Positions 18,854-26,770 of a stretch of DNA of 64,000 nucleotides are shown here, in pieces. The notes under the pieces were generated by a model that searched no databases, was not told where the DNA came from, and was given only the letters and a program-made list of their open reading frames with translations. Within the stretch, counting starts at the first letter, position 1. Every line of letters begins with the position of its first letter. The stretch spans positions 62,001-126,000 of the forward strand of contig JAMBOW010000007.1 in the NCBI GenBank assembly GCA_023715865.1. Direction: 5' to 3'. Source of the stretch: Neobacillus mesonae (lineage in GTDB: Bacteria > Bacillota > Bacilli > Paenibacillales > Paenibacillaceae). The translations under genes were made by a program, and so were the position numbers.

Positions 18854-20215
18854 ATGAGCGTTGACTATAAAGCGTATTTTGCTGAACATCGCGACACCCA
18901 TTTAAATGAATTAAAAGAATGGCTTACCATTCCAAGTATCTCTGCTCTGTCCGAGCACAAAGGAGATGTGCTTAAAGCAGCCGAGTGGCTGGCTGGCAAA
19001 CTGACAGAGGCTGGTCTTGAACATGTCGAGATTCACCCTACCAAGGGTCATCCTATTATTACTGCAGACTATCTTCATGCCGAAGGCAAGCCAACCATCC
19101 TAATCTATGGCCACTATGATGTGCAGCCAGTTGATCCCCTTCATCTGTGGGATACGCCGCCGTTTGAGCCGGATATTCGAGACGGCAAGCTGTATGCGCG
19201 CGGAGCGACGGACGATAAAGGTCAATTGTTCTTGCATGTAAAAGCTGTTGAGGCGATTCTGAAACAGGAAAAAGAGCTTCCTGTTAATGTGAAATTCTGT
19301 ATCGAAGGAGAAGAGGAAATCTCGAGTCCTAACCTTCCGATTTATTTGGCTGACCATACAGACAAGCTTGCAGCCGATGCTATCCTGATCTCGGATACTT
19401 CCCTGCTTGCTCCAGGCAAACCTGCCATCTCTACAGGACTGCGCGGACTATGCTCCATGGAATTGTCATTAAATACATCCAATACGGATTTGCACTCCGG
19501 ATCTTTCGGCGGCGGCGTTCCCAACGCCCTTCATGCCATGGTGACGCTTCTGGCTTCCCTGCATGACGAGCAAGGCCGTGTCAGTGTCGATGGATTCTAT
19601 GACGGTGTATTAGAGTTAAGTCCTGAAATGCGTGAGGAATTTGCCAAACAGAATTTCGACGAAGAAAAGCTGAAAGCTGACCTTGGTCTGGACGAGCTGT
19701 TTGGTGAAGAAGGCTTCTCCTTCGTTGAACGTGTAGGCGCACGCCCAACGCTGGAATTGAACGGAGTATGGGGCGGATTCCAAGGAGAAGGCAGCAAAAC
19801 TGTTATTCCGAAGGAAGCTCATGCGAAAATCACCTGCCGTCTTGTAGCTGATCAAGACCCGCAGAAGGTGCTTGACGCCATTGAAGCCCATCTGAACGCA
19901 CACACTCCGGTTGGTGCAAAACTGAGCTTCTCTCCTAAAGAGAAAGCTTTTGCCTTCAATATTGATCCAAGCCATCCGTTCCTGCAAAAAGCAGCAGATG
20001 CCTTCGAGAACGTCTATGGAACACGGGCGCTGTTCACAAAAGACGGCGGATCGATTCCGATCGTTGAAAAGTTGTCCAGCACACTAAACGCTCCTGCTGT
20101 AATGATGGGCTTTGGTCTGCCGGATGAAAATCTGCATGCACCGAATGAGCATTTTAACTTGGAGAACTTTGATAAGGGATTGCTGACGATTGTAGACTAT
20201 TTGAAGCAGATCTAA
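18854..20215 (+). CDS. M20-family dipeptidase (zinc metallopeptidase)
   Basis: A 453-residue cytosolic peptidase. The M20 metal site is complete: GHYDVQP (His87, Asp89), ARGATDDKG (Asp120), EGEEE (152-156) and the distal HAPNE near 429. The lid domain, with LHSGSFGGGVPNALHAM near 217, matches the CNDP/DapE-like dipeptidase subgroup. The start at 18854 has AAAGGAGGA 10 bases upstream; the earlier in-frame ATG at 18809 has no ribosome site. It is a single gene, divergent from the AraC sensor, ending in a terminator about 290 bases downstream. Confidence 0.93.
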   Translation: MSVDYKAYFAEHRDTHLNELKEWLTIPSISALSEHKGDVLKAAEWLAGKLTEAGLEHVEIHPTKGHPIITADYLHAEGKPTILIYGHYDVQPVDPLHLWDTPPFEPDIRDGKLYARGATDDKGQLFLHVKAVEAILKQEKELPVNVKFCIEGEEEISSPNLPIYLADHTDKLAADAILISDTSLLAPGKPAISTGLRGLCSMELSLNTSNTDLHSGSFGGGVPNALHAMVTLLASLHDEQGRVSVDGFYDGVLELSPEMREEFAKQNFDEEKLKADLGLDELFGEEGFSFVERVGARPTLELNGVWGGFQGEGSKTVIPKEAHAKITCRLVADQDPQKVLDAIEAHLNAHTPVGAKLSFSPKEKAFAFNIDPSHPFLQKAADAFENVYGTRALFTKDGGSIPIVEKLSSTLNAPAVMMGFGLPDENLHAPNEHFNLENFDKGLLTIVDYLKQI

Positions 20216-20508
20216 GGCGGGTTACATAAAAGTGGAGGTGTTATAGCTTAACTTGTACAGGCTACTGTGGGGGTTAGGCTTCGCCTTGTCACTCCGTGGA
20301 ACGGATTGGGATCCGATCGTCGTTACTGTCTGTCTTCTTCATTCTATTGAACCTTATAGGGTTGAATTCAGACAGCAAATACGAACGCTTCGCTTCTTCT
20401 CTCCAATTCCGTCCCCTTCGCTTTCTGCTTCGCCTTTCAATTTAGAGTATGTATACCTTAAGTGCTTCAAAAAACTCCAATCCTCTGCAATGGGGGTTGG
20501 GCTCTTAG

Positions 20509-20540
20509 AGCGGGCTGGGTCTTTTCCAGCCCGTTCTTTT
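20509..20540 (+). terminator. rho-independent terminator
   Basis: AGCGGGCTGG pairs with CCAGCCCGTT across a 7-base loop, followed by CTTTTT. It is the first strong terminator downstream of the dipeptidase gene. Confidence 0.75.
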
Positions 20541-20785
20541 TACTTTGTGAGTGTTGCTTCCCATGTCGCATTTATTTATATAGTCTTTAGCTTCAAAATG
20601 CTACTTTGCTTTATGTATGCCATCAGTTCCCGCACCTTTCATCTAATTTAGAAGTGTACAATCTAAACAACTTATGTATCTTAAATAATTTTTATTGCTG
20701 CGAACAAATACTTTCAAACATTTTGAAGTGAACTCGCAAAAGATCCTTACCTTCACATTCTTACTGAATATCTGCTGCCCCTCAC

Positions 20786-20990
20786 AGGCCAGTTGCTCAT
20801 CTCTGTGAGCAACTGCGCCCCCTTCCACTCCACCTTAGAGGAGAAGAGGATTTCTGACGTTGTAACACAGGGAATAAGATGTTTTTGAGATGCGAACGAC
20901 TTTTGGCTTTGCTTGGACCAACTCATCTTCGAAACACCCTTGTCCAAGCAAAGGCAACCGGAGAGAGCAGCACAAAAACAACGTTTCCCC
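20786..20990. repeat. tandem intergenic repeat, copy 1
   Basis: This copy aligns with copy 2 at an exact offset of 270 bases. It contains a perfect 8-base-pair hairpin GTTGCTCA/TGAGCAAC at 20792-20813 and a longer TGGCTTTGCTTGGAC inverted pair with one mismatch. It ends at the shared segment ACGTTTCCCC. Confidence 0.85.
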
Positions 20991-21055
20991 CGCTATCCGC
21001 TCTTAATTCCGCTCATCCAATTTCCCCCACGCTATACGTACTTAATTCTTCCCTC

Positions 21056-21260
21056 AGGCTTGTTGCTCATCTCTGTGAGCAACAGCGCAACCCTCCACTC
21101 CACCTTAGAGGAGAAGAGGATTTCTGACGTCGTAACTTAGGGAATAAGATGTTTTTGAGATGCGAACGACTTTTGGCTTTGCTTGGACCATCTCATCTTC
21201 GAAACACCCTTGTCCAAGCAAAGCCAACCGGAGGGAGCAGCACAAAAACAACGTTTCCCC
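21056..21260. repeat. tandem intergenic repeat, copy 2
   Basis: This is the second copy. The GTTGCTCA/TGAGCAAC hairpin recurs at 21062-21083. TGGCTTTGCTTGGAC (21174-21188) pairs perfectly with GTCCAAGCAAAGCCA (21212-21226) across a 23-base loop. Further fragments of the end motif (acgtttcccc) occur at about 21298-21326, suggesting decayed extra copies. Confidence 0.85.
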
Positions 21261-21362
21261 ACACCATCCGCTTCTATTTCCGTTCTTCCAAAGGACAACG
21301 TTTCCCCCACGCTACGTTTCCCCAAGCTTCAGTCAGTTTCATCCTCTGCTCCTCTATATCCA

Positions 21363-21409
21363 CAAATAAAGCCCTCCTCTCTCATCCCTGAGGATAAGCG
21401 AAGAGGGCT
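21363..21409 (-). terminator. gerE terminator
   Basis: On the minus strand AGCCCTC (21409-21403) pairs with GAGGGCT (21376-21370), followed by TTATTT. It lies 33 bases after the gerE stop codon. Confidence 0.65.
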
Positions 21410-21441
21410 ATGACGAAAACCAATGGAGACGTTGATTTTCG

Positions 21442-21663
21442 TCAGATTTTTAATTCTCCTAGCCTGATCAGTTCAACTACCGCTTGTGAACGACCCTTAA
21501 CATTGAGTTTCTGCATCACATTGGAAATATGATTCCGCACCGTTTTTTCGCTGATAAATAGAAGTCCTGCGATGTCACGCGTCGTTTTGTCCTGCACCAG
21601 AAGCTCGAATACTTCGCGTTCACGGTGGGTCAACAAAAATTTGCTCTTGTGGTCACCCTTCAA
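21442..21663 (-). CDS. gerE: GerE, late mother-cell sporulation regulator
   Basis: A 73-residue protein that is almost entirely a LuxR-type helix-turn-helix, very close to Bacillus GerE (74 residues). Diagnostic stretches are LTHREREVFELLVQDKTT (residues 11-28), SEKTVRNHISNVMQKL and RSQAVVELIRLGEL. GerE acts with sigma-K in the mother cell to switch spore-coat genes on or off, including cge genes in B. subtilis. The start is TTG at 21663-21661, with GGAGGGG 8 bases upstream. No sensor domain is present, as expected for GerE. Confidence 0.95.
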   Translation of the reverse strand: MKGDHKSKFLLTHREREVFELLVQDKTTRDIAGLLFISEKTVRNHISNVMQKLNVKGRSQAVVELIRLGELKI

Positions 21664-21728
21664 TGTTCACCCCTCCTTGCCCGGGTTTGTATGGTGTAAC
21701 AAGGTTAAGGGATACAGTCAAACCATCT

Positions 21729-21752
21729 TATGTAAAGTCACCTATAATGGTT
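21729..21752 (-). promoter_or_regulatory. candidate sigma-K promoter of gerE
   Basis: On the minus strand AACC (21752-21749), 16 bases, then CATAAGATG (21732-21724) resembles the sigma-K pattern AC-N16-CATAnnnTA, apart from the last base. B. subtilis gerE is transcribed by sigma-K. The distance to the start codon is about 60 bases. Confidence 0.4.
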
Positions 21753-21905
21753 CAAAATGCGGAGAAAAATGGGCTAATCCAAGCTCTCGAAGCGCATCCT
21801 AAAAAGGAAGAAAAAAGGGCGTCATTTACGGTTGATTTTAGGATGAGATTTGATTAAGATGAAACTAGAAATAAAAATAATTTTCATTAATTTTAATATA
21901 TTTTT

Positions 21906-21918
21906 GAAATTAATTTTC
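21906..21918. promoter_or_regulatory. candidate operator of the RpiR-type regulator
   Basis: GAAATTAATTTTC is a near-palindrome 20 bases before the regulator start, with a related GAAA-N10-TTTC segment at about 21868-21885. RpiR-family proteins bind such A/T-rich TGAAA...TTTCA sites. The AT-rich background makes chance matches easy. Confidence 0.25.
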
Positions 21919-21937
21919 TAAATAAGGCGGATGAGTC

Positions 21938-22795
21938 ATGACGGCTATTCTTAATGCGTTATCCAAAGAGCTTGATCAGCTACCTTCCCAGGAACGCCGG
22001 ATTGCAGAAGTTATTTTGGCCGCTCCGGCCGAGGTGACCGGTTTATCCATTAAGGAGCTTGCTGAGAACAGCGGGACAAGCCCAGCGACGGTAACCCGGT
22101 TTTGCAAATCCCGTCATTTCAGAGGTTTTCCCGATTTTAAGATGAAGCTCGCGGCCGAAATTGCGCAGCCTACAGGCGTAGCAGCTTATCAGGATATTGT
22201 CGCAGGAAACTCCCTAACTACAATTATTGAAGCTATTGAGGCTAACCATCTTGCTTCTATTACAGATACGACCCGCTTGCTTGATCTTGAACGGATGGAG
22301 GATGCGATTAGACTCATGTGCAGTGCGAGACGCATCGATCTATATGGTGTCGCTACTTCGTCCATCGTGACTCAGGACTTTTATCAGAAGCTGGTGCGGA
22401 TCGGGATTTCATGTACTGCTTTTTCTGACGGCCATATGCAGGTCACTTCTGCATCGTCATTAGGTAAACAGGATGTTGCTTTTGCCGTATCTTATTCCGG
22501 TGAAACACAGGATACAATCGACGCTCTCCTCTGCGCTAAAGAAAATGGTGCCCGCACCATCTCTCTGACATCTTATGGCCACAGTACGCTGGCCTCCCTT
22601 GCGGATATCCCCTTGTTCACCTCTTCTCTGGAGCAGGGAATGCGGAGAGGAGATATGGCCTCTCGTATCGCTTTGCTTCATGTAATCGATATTTTGTTCA
22701 CCGGTATGGTAAGCCACGATTTTGATCGTTTTGTCCCTAGGCTAAATGTTTCGTATGAACAAGTGCAGCGTACAAAACTAAGGAATGAAGGGTGA
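21938..22795 (+). CDS. RpiR/MurR-family regulator of amino-sugar catabolism
   Basis: The protein has 285 residues. The N-terminal RpiR helix-turn-helix (1-77) includes KELAENSGTSPATVTRFCKS, and a SIS sugar-phosphate-binding domain (about 105-240) includes AVSYSGETQDTIDAL. Because nagB and nagA follow directly, with nagB starting at the end of this gene, the effector is probably glucosamine-6-phosphate or N-acetylglucosamine-6-phosphate. AAGGCGG precedes the ATG. Confidence 0.9.
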   Translation: MTAILNALSKELDQLPSQERRIAEVILAAPAEVTGLSIKELAENSGTSPATVTRFCKSRHFRGFPDFKMKLAAEIAQPTGVAAYQDIVAGNSLTTIIEAIEANHLASITDTTRLLDLERMEDAIRLMCSARRIDLYGVATSSIVTQDFYQKLVRIGISCTAFSDGHMQVTSASSLGKQDVAFAVSYSGETQDTIDALLCAKENGARTISLTSYGHSTLASLADIPLFTSSLEQGMRRGDMASRIALLHVIDILFTGMVSHDFDRFVPRLNVSYEQVQRTKLRNEG

Positions 22796-22802
22796 TAGGA
22801 AT

Positions 22803-23528
22803 ATGAATATTTGGACTTTTGAACATGAGCAAGATCTGAATTCAACAGGAGCCGGAATTATTGCCGCTCTCTTGCAATCCAAACGAAAGGCTGTGCTCGG
22901 ACTTGCTACAGGAAGCTCACCTGTTGGTATATATAAGGAGCTCATTCAGATGTACCGTAAGGGGCTCGTAAGCTTTTCCCAGGCTTCCTCCTTCAATCTG
23001 GATGAGTATGCAGGACTCTCGGGGGAACATCCGCAGAGCTACCGCAGCTTTATGAACGAGCAGTTATTTAATCATATTGATATTGATATAAACAACACCC
23101 ATGTACCCAATGGTAACGCAGCAGATCCTGCAGCCGAATGTATCCATTACGAACAGCTTGTAAATGATCATGGCCCTGTTGATATCCAACTGCTCGGCAT
23201 AGGACATAATGGACATATCGGCTTTAATGAGCCGGGGACCAGTCTCACCAGCGGAACACATGTCGTTGATCTAAAAGAAGAGACTCGCAAAGCGAACGCC
23301 AGATTCTTCTCTTCACTTGAGGATGTGCCTAAACAAGCCATGACGATGGGTGTAGGTTCTATTCTTAAAGCAAAACAAATTTTGCTTGTTGCACGCGGAG
23401 AAGACAAGGCAGAAATTATACGCACGGCCCTTACAGGACCCATCACAACAGAGTGCCCCGCTTCGCTGCTGCAGTGTCATCCGAACGTCATTGTCTTATT
23501 AGATCGCGGTGCGGGGAGGCTAATGTAG
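22803..23528 (+). CDS. nagB: glucosamine-6-phosphate deaminase
   Basis: A 241-residue enzyme converting glucosamine-6-phosphate to fructose-6-phosphate and ammonia. Family marks are LGLATGSSPVGIY (phosphate loop), the NLDEYAGL segment with its acidic residue, and LGIGHNGHIGFNEPG with the catalytic His. The short form lacks the C-terminal allosteric extension of the E. coli enzyme, as in Bacillus. The start at 22803 was preferred over the ATG at 22785 because a GGTGATAGGA ribosome region lies just before it. The stop is one base before nagA. Confidence 0.93.
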   Translation: MNIWTFEHEQDLNSTGAGIIAALLQSKRKAVLGLATGSSPVGIYKELIQMYRKGLVSFSQASSFNLDEYAGLSGEHPQSYRSFMNEQLFNHIDIDINNTHVPNGNAADPAAECIHYEQLVNDHGPVDIQLLGIGHNGHIGFNEPGTSLTSGTHVVDLKEETRKANARFFSSLEDVPKQAMTMGVGSILKAKQILLVARGEDKAEIIRTALTGPITTECPASLLQCHPNVIVLLDRGAGRLM

Positions 23529-23529
23529 G

Positions 23530-24699
23530 ATGCTGACTAAAATTTACGGAAATGTCGTAACGAAGGACAATATTATTGAAGATGGCGTAGTTGTCCTACA
23601 AAATGAGTCCATTGTATATGCAGGTACCCGGGCGGCACTGCCGCAGAGATGGAATGAAGGGGAATATGAATCTATTACGAGTGAGACCGGCTATATTCTG
23701 CCAGGCTTTATCGATATCCACGTCCATGGCGGCGGCGGCTACGACTTCATGAATTCGAACAAGGAAGTACTGGATACCATCACTTCATACCATGCTTCTC
23801 AAGGTACGACGACCATGCTGGCTACGACGATGACCGCACCGAAAGCTTGGATTGACCAAGTGCTCCAAGAAGTGAATGAATACCGTTCACATGAAATGCC
23901 ACATGCGCAGCTGGCAGGCGTTCATCTTGAGGGTCCTTTCATCAGTCCTAAATGGCCTGGGGCGCAAAATCCGGAGCATATCTCCCTCCCTGACGTGAAC
24001 TGGCTTATTTCCTGGGAAAAGCAATATCCTGGCTTGATACGGCAGGTGACGCTGGCTCCTGAACGGGAAGGCGCTCACGAAGTCATCTCCTGGCTGAGTA
24101 AAAACCGTATCATTGCCGCTTTAGGCCATACCGATGCTACCTATGAAGAGGTGGAGGCAGCTGTCGATGCAGGACTTCATCATGCTGTCCATACATTCAA
24201 CGCTATGACGCCGCTTCATCATCGCAAACCCGGTGCTGCTGGAGCTGTTCTCAGCGATGAAAGAATAAGTGCAGAAGTCATAGCAGATGGAATCCACGTC
24301 CATCCGGGAGCTGTTTCTCTTATTGCTCAGTTAAAAAGCAGATTGCAGAAGCTGGTACTAATTACCGATGCTATATCTGCAACTGGCCTTGAGGATGGTA
24401 ATTATACGCTTGGTGATTTGCCGGTTATCGTGAAGGAAGGTGTAGCACGTCTTGAGGATGGAGTTACGCTGGCAGGCAGCACATTAACAATGATTCGCGG
24501 CTTCCGCTTTCTGATACAGGAGGTTGGACTCAGCATTGTGGAAGCTTCGCAAGCAGCCAGCCACAATCCGGCACACCTATTAGGCATACAGGATGTTACC
24601 GGTACCATTGAACAAGGTAAGCAGGCAGATATTTTACTCGTTGATTCATCTCTAGAATTGGAGCAGGTCTGGATTAAGGGTAAAAAGCTGCACAAGTAA
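23530..24699 (+). CDS. nagA: N-acetylglucosamine-6-phosphate deacetylase
   Basis: An amidohydrolase of 389 residues that removes acetate from GlcNAc-6-phosphate, the step before NagB. Metal and substrate residues are visible in DIHVHGGGGYDFMN (about 61-74), LEGPF near 136, GHTDATYEE near 198, HAVHTFNAM near 219 and ITDAISATG near 278 with the catalytic Asp. It follows nagB by one base and ends in a strong terminator, completing an rpiR-nagB-nagA operon for GlcNAc recovery from cell wall or chitin. Confidence 0.95.
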   Translation: MLTKIYGNVVTKDNIIEDGVVVLQNESIVYAGTRAALPQRWNEGEYESITSETGYILPGFIDIHVHGGGGYDFMNSNKEVLDTITSYHASQGTTTMLATTMTAPKAWIDQVLQEVNEYRSHEMPHAQLAGVHLEGPFISPKWPGAQNPEHISLPDVNWLISWEKQYPGLIRQVTLAPEREGAHEVISWLSKNRIIAALGHTDATYEEVEAAVDAGLHHAVHTFNAMTPLHHRKPGAAGAVLSDERISAEVIADGIHVHPGAVSLIAQLKSRLQKLVLITDAISATGLEDGNYTLGDLPVIVKEGVARLEDGVTLAGSTLTMIRGFRFLIQEVGLSIVEASQAASHNPAHLLGIQDVTGTIEQGKQADILLVDSSLELEQVWIKGKKLHK

Positions 24700-24737
24700 G
24701 CATTCCATTAAAAAATCCTGATTTTTATATATAAAAC

Positions 24738-24768
24738 AAGGCGTTGTTCATTGAACAACGCCTTTTAT
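24738..24768 (+). terminator. nag operon terminator
   Basis: A perfect 13-base-pair inverted repeat, AAGGCGTTGTTCA with TGAACAACGCCTT, is followed by TTATC. Confidence 0.9.
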
Positions 24769-24793
24769 CATAGTTCCCCATAAGCTCTCAGTA

Positions 24794-25612
24794 TTATCGA
24801 TTGTTATGATTCATTGTTGCGCCGTTTGTCGGGAACAAACGATCCATCATAGTTTGGAATTCATCCATAAAGCCGCTGATCGGTCTGCCATTAGCTACGT
24901 CATTCACGTAACCCTCAGCACGATCAATGAAATCTGGATTCGCTGAAATGTATATATTTTTTACATCAGGAGCCATTTTCTTAATCTTGGCTGTGATTTT
25001 CTTCTTCATTTCGTCTGTAACTTGCTCATCTTCTGCATCATGATGATTCATTTTTGTATAAGGTACCGGCCCTTTTTCATCATTCAACCGAACATTGTTA
25101 GGATTAAAAATACCGCCTGCTCCTCTAGAACCGGTTGCCGTATCTCCCACCATGTTGCTTTGGGAATAGTCATTGGTCAGTCCAGGAGCGATGCCGCTTG
25201 TCGTATAAGGAGCACGAGTGCCTGTTTGCTTTGCGCCCAAGTGACCTAGATCCCTGCTCATCATATTTCGGTTATTGTGGTGTCTTGTGCTTTGCGGTTG
25301 AACTCCACCTTCGAGCGATACCGCAACATAAGCGTTATTATCAGTAAGCAGAACATAAGCATTCCCCACCCCATTTATTTCGGACACGGCTCTTGATAAT
25401 TCATCGCTGTTTCTTAAATTATTCGTTCTGTGAACACTGTTTGCATTCAGTCCGTAGCGATTACCATTGTTATCATTGACCTGGTTGTTACGGACGTTTT
25501 TTGTATTAAGATCATGGTCTGTGTTCGTACCGCACCCTGTTAGTCCAGACATGACAAGCAGAGCGGTGGATACGGATAACGTGATCGCTTTCGTTTTGTT
25601 CATTCCTGGCAT
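24794..25612 (-). CDS. YhcN/YlaJ-family sporulation lipoprotein
   Basis: A 272-residue lipoprotein. The signal peptide ends in a lipobox-like LTGC (Cys27), followed by an Asn/Asp-rich linker. The family fold (SRAVSEINGVGNAYVLLTDN, near residues 70-90) is interrupted by a long Gly/Asn/Arg-rich insert (about 115-175) before KMAPDVKNIYISANPDFIDR. Relatives are found in spores and help germination in B. subtilis. The start at 25612 has GGAGG with 7-base spacing. It is a single gene with nag genes convergent to it. Confidence 0.88.
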   Translation of the reverse strand: MPGMNKTKAITLSVSTALLVMSGLTGCGTNTDHDLNTKNVRNNQVNDNNGNRYGLNANSVHRTNNLRNSDELSRAVSEINGVGNAYVLLTDNNAYVAVSLEGGVQPQSTRHHNNRNMMSRDLGHLGAKQTGTRAPYTTSGIAPGLTNDYSQSNMVGDTATGSRGAGGIFNPNNVRLNDEKGPVPYTKMNHHDAEDEQVTDEMKKKITAKIKKMAPDVKNIYISANPDFIDRAEGYVNDVANGRPISGFMDEFQTMMDRLFPTNGATMNHNNR

Positions 25613-25708
25613 ATTTCATCCTCCAGTTCAATGTAGGTTAAGGTACTACATTAAGTTGCTCAAAGCAGTTAACCTATATGCTGAAAGGATTTGGCACAAG
25701 TAAGCAGC

Positions 25709-25752
25709 AAAAAACCGTGCATGTGACACCACTTAGTGTACAAGCACGGTTT
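25709..25752 (-). terminator. terminator of the Gld-like ABC operon
   Basis: AAACCGTGC (25712-25720) pairs with GCACGGTTT (25744-25752), with an inner ACAC/GTGT pairing. The minus-strand continuation is T-rich. It lies 70 bases after the last gene of the operon. Confidence 0.75.
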
Positions 25753-25822
25753 ATTTTCAAGAAATACTCATCATTTATTCGGCCGCTCAAAATTCAAGAG
25801 AGTGAATACCTTTTACTATAGC

Positions 25823-26770
25823 TTATTCTTCTGTCTTAGCAGCATCATTATTTGCATCAGCATCGAGCAGCTCCTTCGCAGTATCTGAGACTTGCTGCAA
25901 ATTTTCTGTAGATAGAACATAGCTTAAAGAATCCTCTGCCTTTTTGACAAGAATTTCACCTTCTTCAGATGAATCCGTCCATCCCTGATATACCTTAGAA
26001 GACCCGTCTTGAAGCTCTGCGGTCAACGTAAAATTGATTTTGGCTGCATCCTGATCGAGCTTCTGAAGGACTTGGCCCGTTGCTATATTTTTCAGCTGAT
26101 TCATTAAGGAATCTGCGTCCGTCAGCTCAATGTCATTGCCGTTTAAGGTCCAGGCATTTTCTCCATCGCCTTTATGCTTCAGCACCCAGGAGATATCTTC
26201 GCTCTCCCATTCCAAGGATGCAAGCTGATCATTATCCCATTCAAAAGGTGTTGTATCCATAAACTGCAGAGGAGTCAGCATCAGGCTGGAGATCTGTGTG
26301 GCAGCAACTCCCACAACTTGACCCTCGTTGATCTGCACATAATTATTATCCCCTGTAGGCAACATATTACCAACCGCCATCGTTACCTCGGTTCCATTCT
26401 GAGTCGTCATAACGATCCCGTCTCCTTTCGGATCCAGACCGTACTTCTCTACATCCGATGGATTTTCTTCAACTACATTGGAAATTTCAGCTGTCGAGAG
26501 CGCGCTAAGCCAATTATCTACAGCGTAACTGTTCACGGGATACGACTCAGGTTCCGTCATGACCCACTCATTCTGCTCTTTGGTCAGCTGAACCTCTTCT
26601 CCTCCACTGATAACACTGAACTTCGTAATCGTAGACGGATCAAACACGTTGGTATCCATCAGCATCTCCGCCGCCTCCGGCTCTTCTTGAAAATAATTCT
26701 GAGAATGAGCATAGATCCATCCGCCGGCAAGCACAAGTAAAAGTATTAGAGTTGGAAGTAACTTTTTCAT
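25823..26770 (-). CDS. DUF4340 domain membrane-anchored protein
   Basis: The protein has 315 residues. One N-terminal membrane anchor (LLPTLILLLVLAGGWIYAH) is followed by an extracytoplasmic region with the DUF4340 pattern of two repeated beta-rich segments (SVISGGEEVQLTKEQNEWV; LASLEWESEDISWVLKHKG). The start at 26770 gives the usual 4-base overlap with the upstream gene and has GGAGG upstream. DUF4340 proteins commonly accompany Gld-type ABC exporters; their task is not known. It is the fourth gene of the operon. Confidence 0.85.
   Translation of the reverse strand: MKKLLPTLILLLVLAGGWIYAHSQNYFQEEPEAAEMLMDTNVFDPSTITKFSVISGGEEVQLTKEQNEWVMTEPESYPVNSYAVDNWLSALSTAEISNVVEENPSDVEKYGLDPKGDGIVMTTQNGTEVTMAVGNMLPTGDNNYVQINEGQVVGVAATQISSLMLTPLQFMDTTPFEWDNDQLASLEWESEDISWVLKHKGDGENAWTLNGNDIELTDADSLMNQLKNIATGQVLQKLDQDAAKINFTLTAELQDGSSKVYQGWTDSSEEGEILVKKAEDSLSYVLSTENLQQVSDTAKELLDADANNDAAKTEE

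Larger units (their letters stand above)
20216..21369. other. 1.15-kb gene-free region with hairpins and a tandem repeat
   Basis: No reading frame here has a credible ribosome site plus coding character; those present run through terminator and repeat structures. The left third holds no recognisable gene and ends in a terminator. The right half is two imperfect copies of a unit with a 270-base period. A decayed gene or an untranslated RNA cannot be excluded. Confidence 0.6.

Noticed and set aside
20253..20651. A 132-codon open frame on the plus strand after the dipeptidase gene
   Set aside because: It begins at a TTG with a poorly spaced site, has erratic composition and runs through the strong terminator at 20509-20540.
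20879..21413. Several 60-80-codon frames inside the tandem repeats
   Set aside because: They appear on both strands, repeat because the DNA repeats, and have no ribosome sites.
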